Source: Acidimicrobiales bacterium mtb01 (GTDB lineage Bacteria; Actinomycetota; Acidimicrobiia; Acidimicrobiales; Ilumatobacteraceae). From it: a DNA stretch of 64,000 nucleotides. The DNA lies in contig NBNI01000007.1 in assembly GCA_004379135.1 (NCBI GenBank), positions 421,501 through 485,500 on the forward strand. Reading direction: 5' to 3'. Below the pieces are notes generated by a model. That model worked only from the letters and a program-made list of their open reading frames with translations, was not told where the DNA came from and did not search any database. Of the stretch, positions 7,962 through 15,670 are shown in pieces. A program made the translations under genes and the position numbers. Numbering within the stretch: the first letter of the stretch is position 1; every line of letters begins with the position of its first letter.

Positions 7962-8738
7962 CGTCCACTTCGGGGTGCGCTTCTCGATGAAGGCGGTGAG
8001 GCCTTCCTTGGTGTCCTCCGATGCCATCACGCCGGCGAACAACGAATTGGTGAGGTTCTTCAGCGTGTCGTCGTCCTCGTACGCCGCGGCCAGAACGACC
8101 TGACGGCTCGCGTACACCGCGAGAGGAGCGCAGGCGGTGATCTGGTCGGCAAGTTTGCGCGCCTCGTTCATCGCTTCGCCGGGCGCAACGAGTCGCGAGA
8201 TCAAACCGAGGTGGTATGCACGTTCGGCCGGGATGGGTTCGCCGGTGAGGATGGCTTCCATGGCGGCGGCCTGACCGATCGCCCGCGGCAGGCGGAAGAG
8301 TCCGCCGGCGCCGGCGATGAGGTTGCGCTTCACCTCGGCCAAGCCGAACGACGAGCGCGTGGTCGCCACCACCAGATCGGCGGCCAGCACGATTTCGCAA
8401 CCACCCGCGGTGGCCAGACCGTCGACCGCCACGATGATGGGCTTGCGACGCTCGCGGTACACGAAACCGGCGAAGCCGCCGCGCTTGGTGTTGAGTCCAC
8501 CGGCCTGCCCCGAGTTGATGGCCTTCAGATCGGCGCCGGCACAAAAGACGGGCTTCTCTTGACCTTCGGTGTTGGCGGTGAGAATTCCGACCCACACGTT
8601 GTCGTCGGCTTCGAGCGCGTCGATCGCGGCTTCCATGCCTTGGGCCACGTCGCCGTTGACGGCATTGCGCGCTTCGGGACGGTTGAGGGTGATGATGCCG
8701 ATGCGTCCGTCGGCGTGGTACTTCACGATGTCGCTCAT
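7953..8738 (-). CDS. Enoyl-CoA hydratase/isomerase family protein
   Basis: Crotonase-fold acyl-CoA enzyme, probably hydrating trans-2-enoyl-CoA in fatty-acid or amino-acid breakdown. 261 aa; N-terminal ITLNRPEARNAVN, first oxyanion-hole loop FCAGADLKA, second loop GLATAGGCEI, and FGLAEVKRNLIAGAGG, where the usual catalytic Glu region lies. The chain ends WTGR. The ATG is preceded by TACCGT on the minus strand, seven bases away. The stop codon falls inside the third copy of a 26-base tandem repeat (7893-7961). Crotonase specificity cannot be set from sequence, so no symbol is given. Confidence 0.88.
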   Translation of the reverse strand: MSDIVKYHADGRIGIITLNRPEARNAVNGDVAQGMEAAIDALEADDNVWVGILTANTEGQEKPVFCAGADLKAINSGQAGGLNTKRGGFAGFVYRERRKPIIVAVDGLATAGGCEIVLAADLVVATTRSSFGLAEVKRNLIAGAGGLFRLPRAIGQAAAMEAILTGEPIPAERAYHLGLISRLVAPGEAMNEARKLADQITACAPLAVYASRQVVLAAAYEDDDTLKNLTNSLFAGVMASEDTKEGLTAFIEKRTPKWTGR

Positions 8739-8745
8739 GGCGCCG

Positions 8746-8751
8746 ACGGTA
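8746..8751 (-). promoter_or_regulatory. -10 box TACCGT, leaderless start of enoyl-CoA hydratase
   Basis: Seven bases before the ATG ending at 8738. Confidence 0.55.
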
Positions 8752-8776
8752 GTGGTGGGCGCCGAAAGGCGACGAT

Positions 8777-10234
8777 TCAGGCCGGGGTGTCGCCCTCAGC
8801 CGGAGTTTCGACGGCCGGAGCTTCGACGCCCGCGGTCTCGGCTGCCGGAGTCTCGACGGCCGGAGTCTCGGCTGCCGGAGTCTCGACGGCCGGTGCCGGT
8901 GCCGTGTCGGCGGAGGGTTGCGCAGTCGGTGTCGGTGGCTTGGGCGGAATTCGCTTGGGCTTGGTGGGTCGCAACGGCTTGGGTGCTTGACCCTTGCCGG
9001 CGGCGACCACGCCGAAGAGCGCCGCGATACTCGGCAGGAGCGAGGCCAGACGCTCGACGGTCTTGGTGAGTTCGGGTGTGACGTTGGTGGGAGGTGCGCT
9101 GACCGTGAGAAGCGAGCGCACCGGTGAGAACGCCACCGCCTCGAGCACGGCGATCCAACGATCGGGGAATGCATCGGGGGTGAGGTTGGCGGCCGTGACC
9201 TCGGCCAACTTGCGTCCGAGTTCCTCGGGGAAGATCGCGCCGGCCTTGGGCGGCTGTCCGGCCAACTTCAGCGCGCGAACCACCCGGCCGATCTCGACCG
9301 CGGCCGTGATGTCGGCCAGCCAATTCTGGTGCTCGGTTTCGGTGCGCGTGACGAGGCCGGCGCGCAGATCGGCCACCAGCGGACGACATGCCTCATCGCG
9401 TTCGATCACCGGATCGTTGGCGGCGGCGACCACGCTGCGCAGATCACGCAGATCGAGTTGATCGAGATCGCGCTTGGCGGCTTCGGCGCGATCGAGCCAG
9501 TCGGCGACGCGCAACTTGGGCAGGAGATCCTGCGCCATCTGCAACACGGTCTGCTCGGGCATCGTCGGCTTGCCCTCGGCGGCCAATGCTTCATTTGCGG
9601 TCTTGAGCTTCTGGCGCACCGCCTGCATGCCCTGGAGGGCGAGTTCGGCGATGGGCCGCTGGTTCTCGGGGATCGTCGCCAGGACTTCCTTGCGGTGTGC
9701 GCTGCCGCTCTTCAGACGCTTGGCCCGCGGACGCTGCGGCAGTTCGGGCGGTGCTTCGAAACGCGGACGACGCGGACGATCGGGACGGCGCTCACGCCGT
9801 TCACCGTCGTTCGGTCGCGCCGGACGCTCGCCGTTGCCACGCGGGCGACGATCGGTCGATTCGCCCTCGCCACGCGGACGTCGATCGCGGCGGTCGCCGC
9901 GGCGATCACCCGAGCGCCCATCTCGACCGTCACGACCGTCGCGCTTGTCGCGCCTGGCCAACTGCTGGGTGACCGGCTGGAAGTTGCGATCGTCGGAGAT
10001 GAGGGTGATCGTCTCCACCTTGTTGGCCTTGGCGCGGTTCTGAACGACGGAGAGGATCTCGATGCCGTCGATGTCGAATTCGGCGTCGACCTTCATGACG
10101 TCGCCGGTCTTGGAACCAGAGGGAAGGATCGTTCCGTCGAGAACGCCCTTGGGTTCGCGCGCACCAGCCGCTCGCCAGGTCCAGGTGCCGTCGGGTCGTG
10201 AACTCGTGAGTTCGATTTCGATCCGGCGGGACAT
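8777..10234 (-). CDS. Uncharacterised protein with Arg/Asp-rich linker and Ala/Pro/Glu tail
   Basis: 485 aa, family not recognised. Four parts can be seen. Residues 1-90 look like a small beta domain (RIEIELTSS, WTWRAAGARE, VMKVDAEFDIDGIEIL). About 92-160 is a charged low-complexity stretch of RDGRDGRD, RRGDRRDRR and PRGEGE units, like nucleic-acid-binding Arg-rich linkers. About 165-420 is mostly helical with no motif I know. The last 60 residues repeat ETPA/VETPAAE. RNA binding is a guess from the linker and the strand-rich N-terminus. The ATG at 10234 has TAGGGT eight bases upstream and the first conserved-looking strand follows it. It is divergent from the gamma-carbonic anhydrase-like gene. 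Confidence 0.6.
   Translation of the reverse strand: MSRRIEIELTSSRPDGTWTWRAAGAREPKGVLDGTILPSGSKTGDVMKVDAEFDIDGIEILSVVQNRAKANKVETITLISDDRNFQPVTQQLARRDKRDGRDGRDGRSGDRRGDRRDRRPRGEGESTDRRPRGNGERPARPNDGERRERRPDRPRRPRFEAPPELPQRPRAKRLKSGSAHRKEVLATIPENQRPIAELALQGMQAVRQKLKTANEALAAEGKPTMPEQTVLQMAQDLLPKLRVADWLDRAEAAKRDLDQLDLRDLRSVVAAANDPVIERDEACRPLVADLRAGLVTRTETEHQNWLADITAAVEIGRVVRALKLAGQPPKAGAIFPEELGRKLAEVTAANLTPDAFPDRWIAVLEAVAFSPVRSLLTVSAPPTNVTPELTKTVERLASLLPSIAALFGVVAAGKGQAPKPLRPTKPKRIPPKPPTPTAQPSADTAPAPAVETPAAETPAVETPAAETAGVEAPAVETPAEGDTPA
8780..8900 (-). repeat. Coding repeats of the Ala/Pro/Glu tail
   Basis: The 3' end of the uncharacterised 485-residue gene carries imperfect repeats around GCCGGAGTCTCGACG on the plus strand, encoding alternating ETPA and VETPAAE units. 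They are in frame, so copy-number change would alter only tail length. Confidence 0.7.
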
Positions 10235-10242
10235 GGTTTCCG

Positions 10243-10248
10243 ACCCTA
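10243..10248 (-). promoter_or_regulatory. -10 box TAGGGT, start of the 485-residue unknown gene
   Basis: Eight bases before its ATG; no ribosome binding site. Confidence 0.5.
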
Positions 10249-10284
10249 TCGGAGTTCGGACTCGGCTCCCAAGAGGTGCCCGAT

Positions 10285-10290
10285 TAGCGT
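10285..10290 (+). promoter_or_regulatory. -10 box TAGCGT, leaderless start of the gamma-carbonic anhydrase-like gene
   Basis: Six bases before GTG 10297. Divergent from the -10 box at 10243. Confidence 0.6.
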
Positions 10291-10296
10291 GGGGAC

Positions 10297-10815
10297 GTGC
10301 CCGTCTACGCCCTCGGTGATCAGGTTCCGTCCATACATCCGACCGCCTATGTGCACCCCGATGCGGTGGTCATCGGATCGGTCACGATCGGAGCCGAAAG
10401 CACGGTGTGGCCAGGGGCCGTTCTCCGTGGCGACGACGGCGAGATTCGTATCGGCGAGCGCACCTCGATCCAGGACGGCAGCGTCCTGCACACCACGCCG
10501 ATGTGGCCCACGGTCGTGGGCAACGATTGCACGATCGGACACATCGTGCACCTCGAAGCGTGCACCATCGAGGACGGTTCACTGGTGGGCAACGGGTCCA
10601 TCGTCATGCACCAGGTGATCGTGCGCAGCGGTGCGGTCGTGGGCGCCAACAGCGTCCTGTTGAACGGCACCGAGGTTCCGAGCGGAGCGCTGGCCGTGGG
10701 TGCGCCGGCCGTCATCAAGGAAGGTCGGGCGCGTTCGGCCGACATCGCGATGGCCGCCGCGTCGTACGTGGCGCGCGGCAAGCGATTCGCCAAAGATCTT
10801 CGTCGGATCGACTGA
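10297..10815 (+). CDS. Gamma-carbonic anhydrase family (left-handed beta-helix) protein
   Basis: 172 aa of hexapeptide repeats (HPTAYVHPDAVVIGSVTIG) ending in a C-terminal helix, like the YrdA/PaaY group. R44-G45-D46 of the family is kept. The three zinc His of classical members would map to H65 (VLHT), H82 (GHIVHLEAC) and the His of the usual GHxxxLHGC; here that last position is E87 (LEAC), although H85 lies two residues before it. The metal site is therefore altered and carbonic anhydrase activity is uncertain. GTG 10297 has TAGCGT six bases upstream. prmA follows after 14 bases. Confidence 0.85.
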   Translation: MPVYALGDQVPSIHPTAYVHPDAVVIGSVTIGAESTVWPGAVLRGDDGEIRIGERTSIQDGSVLHTTPMWPTVVGNDCTIGHIVHLEACTIEDGSLVGNGSIVMHQVIVRSGAVVGANSVLLNGTEVPSGALAVGAPAVIKEGRARSADIAMAAASYVARGKRFAKDLRRID

Positions 10816-10829
10816 AACCAGCGTTCGCC

Positions 10830-11642
10830 ATGGCGTGGGGCATCGCCGTCGACACGACTCTCGCCGAGGTGGAGTTCGTCAGTGACCTGCTGTGGGGTCT
10901 CGGTGTGGTCGCGGTGACCGAGCACTGGCAGAACGACGGCACCGTCACGTTGCGAACGTCGCTTGGAGACGACGTCGAGGATGTCCGTCGCACGCTCGCC
11001 ACACTCCCGCCCGGCGTCGCCTGGCGCATGGAGGAGATCGACGACGCCGATGGCACCCAATGGCGTCGGCACGCCGAGGCAACCGTGGTGAGTGAGCGAA
11101 TGATCGTGGTTCCGTCGTGGCTCGACGCGCCTGCGACCGACCACGAGATCGTGGTGCGCATCGAGACCGGAGCGACCTTCGGCCTCGGCAATCACCCGAC
11201 GACGCTGGCGTCGTTGCGCATGGTCGAACGACTCGTGCGTCCGGGCCAGGCCGTGCTCGACGTGGGTTGTGGGAGCGGGGTCCTCGGGATCGCGGCACTG
11301 AAGCTGGGCGCGTCATCGGCACTTGGTGTCGACGTGTCGGTGGCGGTGCTCACCACGTCGGTGGAGAACGCCGAGACCAACGGAGTGGCCGATCGCTGGA
11401 GCGTCACGACCGATGCACTGGCGACGATTCAGCACGCCTATCCGCTGGTGCTGGCCAACATCCTCGCCCCGACGCTCATCGAACTCAGTGCCGATCTCAA
11501 GCGCGTGCTGAAGAAGGACGGCGCCCTCGTGATCAGTGGCGTTCTCGACGGCCACTACGGCCACGTGGCCGACGCGCTGCGCCCCCTCGTCGAAGTCGAG
11601 CGCATCGTGATCGACGGATGGGTGGCGGCCGCCTTCAGGTGA
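10830..11642 (+). CDS. prmA: Ribosomal protein L11 methyltransferase-like PrmA
   Basis: SAM-dependent methyltransferase of the PrmA family, which trimethylates ribosomal protein L11 in other bacteria. 270 aa, slightly short for PrmA (about 290). The N-terminal substrate domain is followed by FGLGNHPTTLASL (family GTGxHxTT), motif I VLDVGCGSGVLGIAALKLG and LANILAPTLIELS, the PrmA equivalent of the NPPY-like region. The ATG at 10830 lies 14 bases after the preceding stop and has neither a clear ribosome binding site nor a -10 box, so coupling is likely. Its last eight bases overlap the convergent ribokinase gene. Confidence 0.82.
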   Translation: MAWGIAVDTTLAEVEFVSDLLWGLGVVAVTEHWQNDGTVTLRTSLGDDVEDVRRTLATLPPGVAWRMEEIDDADGTQWRRHAEATVVSERMIVVPSWLDAPATDHEIVVRIETGATFGLGNHPTTLASLRMVERLVRPGQAVLDVGCGSGVLGIAALKLGASSALGVDVSVAVLTTSVENAETNGVADRWSVTTDALATIQHAYPLVLANILAPTLIELSADLKRVLKKDGALVISGVLDGHYGHVADALRPLVEVERIVIDGWVAAAFR

Positions 11643-12531
11643 CCAGCGCGTCGATTTCGGCGCGGCGGGGGAGGGATGGAACGGCCCCGGCCCGAGTAGC
11701 GGCCAGGGCACCGGCGGCCGATGCGCGGCGAGCGGCGGTCACCATGTCGTTGCCCTCGGCCAGTGCGGCGGCCAGGGCCCCGCAGGCCGCGTCGCCGGCT
11801 CCCGTCGTGTCGACGGCACGCACCACGAAGGGTGGAATCTCGATCTCGTCCTGGCGCGTGACGATGCGCAGACCCCGGGCGCCGAGGGTGATCACGATGG
11901 TGGAGACGCCGGCGTCGAACAGTGCCGACGTTCCGCCGAGTTGGACGATCTCGTGCTGATTGGGAACGACGACGTCGCACAGCGATACGAGTTGGCGCGA
12001 CAACGGGGCGGCCGGGGCCGGATTGAGAACGGTCGTGGCTCCGCCGACCTTGGCGATGGCCAGGGCCGCCTCGACCGCATCGAGTGGAACTTCGAGTTGG
12101 CAGAGGAGCACGCGCGCGTTCGAGATCACTTCCCGATGGTCGTCGACCACGCTGATCGTGACGCATGCGTTGGCGCCGGGAACCACCACGATCGAGTTCT
12201 CCGCCTTGTCGTCGACAGCGATGAGCGCGCGACCGGTCGGACGCGCGACCTCGACGACGTGGGTGTCGAGGCCCTCGCTGTGCATCAGCGCGTGCAGCGA
12301 GTCTCCAGCCGAGTCGTTGCCGAGGCAGCCGACGAACGCGGTGCGCGCGCCGGCACGCGCCGCCGCCACGGCTTGATTGAGGCCCTTGCCGCCCGGATGT
12401 TCGGCGTAGTCGCGGCCGAGAACGGTTTCGCCTGGTGCCGGCAGATGTTCGACGGTCGCGACCAGATCGAGATTGGCACTGCCCACCACCACGACATCGT
12501 GTCGAGAGGATCGGGACGACATCGAGGACAC
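11635..12531 (-). CDS. rbsK: PfkB-family carbohydrate kinase, ribokinase-like
   Basis: 298 aa, the usual ribokinase size. N-terminal VVVGSANLDLVA, the glycine pair HPGGKGLNQAVAAARAGA that binds sugar, NPAPAAPL, PNQHEI near the lid, and the C-terminal ATP/anion-hole motif AVDTTGAGDAACGALAAAL with the catalytic Asp. Probably phosphorylates ribose or a related sugar. GTG 12531 is chosen because TAACCT ends six bases upstream; the TAA of that hexamer is the stop codon of the preceding kinase-like gene, so this gene may have its own promoter as well as read-through. An ATG nine bases further in is the alternative. Confidence 0.82.
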   Translation of the reverse strand: MSSMSSRSSRHDVVVVGSANLDLVATVEHLPAPGETVLGRDYAEHPGGKGLNQAVAAARAGARTAFVGCLGNDSAGDSLHALMHSEGLDTHVVEVARPTGRALIAVDDKAENSIVVVPGANACVTISVVDDHREVISNARVLLCQLEVPLDAVEAALAIAKVGGATTVLNPAPAAPLSRQLVSLCDVVVPNQHEIVQLGGTSALFDAGVSTIVITLGARGLRIVTRQDEIEIPPFVVRAVDTTGAGDAACGALAAALAEGNDMVTAARRASAAGALAATRAGAVPSLPRRAEIDALVT

Positions 12532-12537
12532 GAGCGA

Positions 12538-12543
12538 AGGTTA
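12538..12543 (-). promoter_or_regulatory. -10 box TAACCT of rbsK, overlapping the upstream stop codon
   Basis: Six bases before GTG 12531; TAA is the stop codon of the APH-like gene. Confidence 0.55.
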
Positions 12544-13614
12544 TGCGTCGATCGCCCGCAACAGGGGCGAGATGTCGAGGCGGTCGACGGCCGGGAGGTA
12601 GACGCGCGCGGCGTCGGACCGGAACTTCGTGCACAGGTCGGGCCGGAAGAAGCGGGCGCCTTCGCGAACGACGTAGTTGAGGACGAAGAAGCGGTACGCC
12701 TCGGGAAGGAAGCGGATCTCGTCCGGGGAGAGGGGGTCGACGCGGTGGTACGCGCGGATGAATTCGACGAAGTGGGGTTCGACGAGAGTGTGCGGCGAGT
12801 AGGTCCAGTGGGTCCGATCGCCGGTGGCCGACGACACGCGCGACAGGAAGTAGAAGTCGAGCAACCGTGACTCGACGCGGAACCAGTCGTAGTCCCAGCG
12901 GCTGAAGAGGTCGAAACCGCCGTCGCGGTGCTTCACCGAGAAGTTGCCGAGATTCCAGTCGACGAGGATCGGGATCCGGCTCCACGAGTCGTAGCGAACC
13001 TCTTCGAGTTCCATCAGGAAGTCGTGCGTGTGCCGCCACAGGACGCCGATGTGCTCGGGCGGCAGATCGAAGTTCCGGGGTGCGAACGGACTCGAGAGCA
13101 GATCGAGAAGGTGGATCGCGTCGGACTTGATGCTGTTGGACGTGGCGGGGATGTGGGGTGCGATCCGTCGGCACTCGGCGTGGAACCGCGCCATGTTCTC
13201 GGCCAGGCACCGGATCTCGTCGAGATCCAGTTGACGGGGGAGGGCGTCGGCCTTCTGCGCTTCCTCGTAGAACGCGACCCAGACGTTCTCGTCGTACCAC
13301 GTGAACGGGCGATCGCCTCGAGGAGTCGGTCCGCCCAGGACTCGAGCGAGGAAATCGCGATACGGGCCGTCGGCGAGCAGATCGGTGCAGCGATACAAAC
13401 GGTCGTGGTCCTCGGCGAACAAGAAGTACGAGCCGTAACTCGACACCTTGCCGTACACGTTGGTTCCATCGGCGAGCGACACCCGATACACGGTGTTGGT
13501 CGAGACGCGCGGACTGGTGTCATGGACCGCGACGATGGTGCGGCGGTCGCCGTGCGTCTCACCGAACGCCGACCAGGCCGACGAAAGAGCCGTGCGGTGG
13601 TCGCCTTGGGCCAT
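12541..13614 (-). CDS. Aminoglycoside phosphotransferase-like (APH/ChoK-fold) protein
   Basis: 357 aa. The order of motifs suggests the APH/choline-kinase fold: N-lobe VYRVSLADGTNVYGKV with a candidate ATP-binding Lys, a helical middle, ILVDWNLGNFSV (near residues 213-224), a version of the catalytic loop HGDxxxxN in which Asp and Asn can still align, and SRWDYDWFRVESRLLDFYF, where the metal-binding Asp would lie. The His of the catalytic loop is missing. Substrate unknown. The stop codon TAA also forms the start of the -10 box of the downstream ribokinase gene. The ATG lies 27 bases downstream of whiB. Confidence 0.55.
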   Translation of the reverse strand: MAQGDHRTALSSAWSAFGETHGDRRTIVAVHDTSPRVSTNTVYRVSLADGTNVYGKVSSYGSYFLFAEDHDRLYRCTDLLADGPYRDFLARVLGGPTPRGDRPFTWYDENVWVAFYEEAQKADALPRQLDLDEIRCLAENMARFHAECRRIAPHIPATSNSIKSDAIHLLDLLSSPFAPRNFDLPPEHIGVLWRHTHDFLMELEEVRYDSWSRIPILVDWNLGNFSVKHRDGGFDLFSRWDYDWFRVESRLLDFYFLSRVSSATGDRTHWTYSPHTLVEPHFVEFIRAYHRVDPLSPDEIRFLPEAYRFFVLNYVVREGARFFRPDLCTKFRSDAARVYLPAVDRLDISPLLRAIDA

Positions 13615-13641
13615 GCCTCAGTATTGCCCAGGCCGGAGTTC

Positions 13642-13941
13642 TCAGGATGCGGCGCGAATACCGATCGGAGCGATGAGGCGATACCCGGCTTCGTGGCGCT
13701 CGTCTTCGCTCTCGCCACCCCAGAGTCCGTACTCGTGGTTGGTGCGGGCGAATTCGCGACAAGTGGTCTGCACGGTGCACGAAGCGCACACCTGGCGGGC
13801 CTGCGCCTCGCGACGCTCGCGTGCCTGCGGGCGCTCGGCCGTGGTCGGGAAGAACAGATGAGTGAGACCTCGACAAGCGCCTTTGTTCATCCAGGCATCG
13901 TCGGTCTGCCGACGCGTGATGATGATCTCCGCTGCGTTCAC
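13642..13941 (-). CDS. WhiB-family iron-sulfur transcriptional regulator
   Basis: 99 aa Wbl protein, specific to actinobacteria. Four Cys ligands for a 4Fe-4S cluster at 23, 52, 55 and 61 (C-x28-C-x2-C-x5-C), with the usual LFFP after the first and the GLWGG turn at 72-76; a basic C-terminus would contact DNA. GTG 13941 is preferred over an ATG at residue 18 because the family Trp (W17) precedes that ATG. A run of six G four bases upstream can serve as ribosome binding site. A promoter with TTGACC and TACCTT (13980-14009, 18-base spacer) lies upstream. Which Wbl class it belongs to cannot be settled here. Confidence 0.92.
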   Translation of the reverse strand: MNAAEIIITRRQTDDAWMNKGACRGLTHLFFPTTAERPQARERREAQARQVCASCTVQTTCREFARTNHEYGLWGGESEDERHEAGYRLIAPIGIRAAS

Positions 13942-13979
13942 ACGACCCCCCAGCCGCTCGAGAATTGACTCGAAACCGC

Positions 13980-14009
13980 AAGGTAGGAGCGAAGTGATCG
14001 GCCGGTCAA
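13980..14009 (-). promoter_or_regulatory. whiB promoter with -35 and -10 boxes
   Basis: TTGACC (14004-14009) and TACCTT (13980-13985) on the minus strand with an 18-base spacer, leaving a leader of about 32 bases with a G-run as ribosome binding site. The best-formed -35/-10 pair seen in the window. Confidence 0.6.
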
Positions 14010-14048
14010 TAAAGACCCGTGTGACGTTGGTCGGCCCGAGAACCAGAT

Positions 14049-15101
14049 TCAGAGCGCGTCGGAGAAGTGCCTCACACCCTGGGCGAACGCGTCGACGTCG
14101 GCTGGGGTGGTGTCCCAGGCGGTCATCCAGCGCACCTGGTGATGGTGCACGTCCCAGTCGTAGAAGAACGACCAGTCGCGCAAGGGCTCGATCAGGGCCG
14201 GGGGCAGGGCGGGGTAGAGGCTGTTGACGGCCGGGGGGCCGGCCAATCTCACGCCCGGAATGTCGCACACGGCCCGGTGGAGAACTTGGGCCATGTCGTT
14301 GGCGTGCCGGGCGTTGGCGAGCCAGAGGTCGTCCTCGAGCAACGCGATGAACTGCGCAGAGATGTAACGGACCTTCGAGGGAAGCTGTGTCACCTGCTTG
14401 CGCACGTACTGCGCGGACGACGAGAGCGAGCGGTCGAGGTACACGACTGCTTCGCCGTGCATCATGCCGTTCTTGGCGCCGCCGAACGACACGACGTCGA
14501 CGCCGGCGTCCACGGTGAACGAGCGCAGTGCGGCCGCGGTGCCGCCCAAGGCCACGGTGGCGTTGGCGATGCGGGCTCCGTCGAGGTGGACCTTCATGCC
14601 GAGCCGATGCGCGGTGTCGCAGATCGCGGCGATTTCGTCGGCCGAGTACAGGGTTCCCCACTCGGTGCTCTGGGTGATGGAGACGACGCTCGGTTGGACG
14701 TGGTGCATGACACCGCGGAAGTGGGCGAACTCTTCGATCTGCTCGGGGACCAGTTTTCCGTTGCGATGCGGGACGTCGATCAACTTGGCGCCGAGGACGC
14801 GTTCGGGTGCACCGGTCTCGTCGACGTTGATGTGCGACGAGTCGGTGCAGACGACCGCTCCGGCGGGGGAGAGCATCGTCGCCAGGGCGAGAACGTTGGC
14901 TCCGGTGCCGCCCCACACCATGAAGGTGTCGACGGGTCGGCCGAACAGCTCGTCGAAGAGTCCGTTGGCGCGAAGGGTCCACTCGTCGTCGCCGTAGGCG
15001 GTGGCGTGACCGGTGTTGGCGCGCGCGATGGCGTCGAGCACGACCGGGTGGACGCCGGCATTGTTGTCGCTCGCGAAGCGGTGAACGGGTGCGGTGGGCA
15101 C
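14049..15101 (-). CDS. ltaE: Low-specificity L-threonine aldolase
   Basis: PLP fold-type I enzyme that splits L-threonine or allo-threonine to glycine and acetaldehyde. 350 aa; N-terminal FASDNNAGVHPVVLDAI, GGTGANVLAL near the cofactor phosphate, HLDGARIANA with the Asp that binds the pyridine nitrogen, and VSFGGAKNGMMHGE with the Schiff-base Lys at 210. A GTG start is used because the family N-terminus follows directly. The gene produces glycine and so fits the nearby glycine cleavage genes metabolically, although they are 5 kb away. Confidence 0.88.
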   Translation of the reverse strand: MPTAPVHRFASDNNAGVHPVVLDAIARANTGHATAYGDDEWTLRANGLFDELFGRPVDTFMVWGGTGANVLALATMLSPAGAVVCTDSSHINVDETGAPERVLGAKLIDVPHRNGKLVPEQIEEFAHFRGVMHHVQPSVVSITQSTEWGTLYSADEIAAICDTAHRLGMKVHLDGARIANATVALGGTAAALRSFTVDAGVDVVSFGGAKNGMMHGEAVVYLDRSLSSSAQYVRKQVTQLPSKVRYISAQFIALLEDDLWLANARHANDMAQVLHRAVCDIPGVRLAGPPAVNSLYPALPPALIEPLRDWSFFYDWDVHHHQVRWMTAWDTTPADVDAFAQGVRHFSDAL

Positions 15102-15179
15102 CGGGTCAGTCTGTCGGACGGTTGCGTCGTGGAATGGGTTCGACGACCATCCGCGGTCGGCACCCGTGCATCGACCATC

Positions 15180-15197
15180 ATTTCGTCATGACGAAAT
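15180..15197. other. Perfect 18-base palindrome over a start codon
   Basis: ATTTCGTCATGACGAAAT, centred on the ATG of the small zinc-finger gene and downstream of a weak -10 hexamer, so it would cover the transcription start of a leaderless message. A possible operator. Confidence 0.55.
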
Positions 15198-15547
15198 CCA
15201 CCAAGCGGGAGTCGGGTCCGCGGTGTCGTTACTGCCGGCGCGTCCTGCCCAAGCAATCCGGGCCGGGCCGCCGCAAGGAGTTCTGCGGCCAGTCCTGCCG
15301 GCAATGGGACTGGGTGGGCCGCCAGCGGGCCCAGGAGTTGCAATTGAGCGAGAACGAGTTGGTGGTGGCCCGAGCCGAACTCGACGCGCTGTACGACGAC
15401 CTGTACGTGCTCACGTGTGCGATCGCCGACACGGAGAAGGAGTTGGGTGCGAAGCCGACCGCGGCGTCGTTGCGCGAATCACTGGAGTGGTTGCTGGAGG
15501 CGGCCCGGCCGTTGCGCGAGCGGACCTTGAAGCCGTACGGCCAGTGA
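15188..15547 (+). CDS. Small protein with CxxC...FCGxSCRQ zinc finger
   Basis: 119 aa. The N-terminus carries a basic stretch and a two-pair Cys finger: CRYC, then 16 residues, then FCGQSCRQWDW. This form is common in small actinobacterial proteins of unknown function. The rest is a helical segment (residues about 55-118, LSENELVVARAELDALYDDLY) likely to form a coiled coil. DNA binding is possible but unproven. The start codon sits at the centre of a perfect 18-base palindrome (15180-15197), and CATCAT, a weak -10 match, ends six bases upstream, so the palindrome would cover the transcription start and could be an operator. Confidence 0.65.
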   Translation: MTKSTKRESGPRCRYCRRVLPKQSGPGRRKEFCGQSCRQWDWVGRQRAQELQLSENELVVARAELDALYDDLYVLTCAIADTEKELGAKPTAASLRESLEWLLEAARPLRERTLKPYGQ

Positions 15548-15580
15548 CCTCACCGGGCTCTGGGCCTCGTACCTTTAGCC

Positions 15581-15586
15581 CATAAT
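15581..15586 (+). promoter_or_regulatory. Candidate -10 box CATAAT in the junction between convergent genes
   Basis: Lies in the 123-base gap after the zinc-finger gene, within the inverted repeat CATAATCTCCGTTATG. Seven bases downstream is ATG 15594, opening a 52-codon frame antisense to the end of the FKBP gene. The rest of the gap shows nothing further. Confidence 0.3.
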
Positions 15587-15670
15587 CTCCGTTATGTCAC
15601 TTCGATCCGGTCCACGACCAGGTCGAACAGGGCGCCTGGGGGTTGGGCTGCGCCGTCGCTCTCCCTCACG

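Noticed and set aside
13942-14048. tRNA or small RNA gene in the whiB upstream gap
   Set aside because: No cloverleaf or T-loop sequence. The gap is explained by the whiB promoter and leader.
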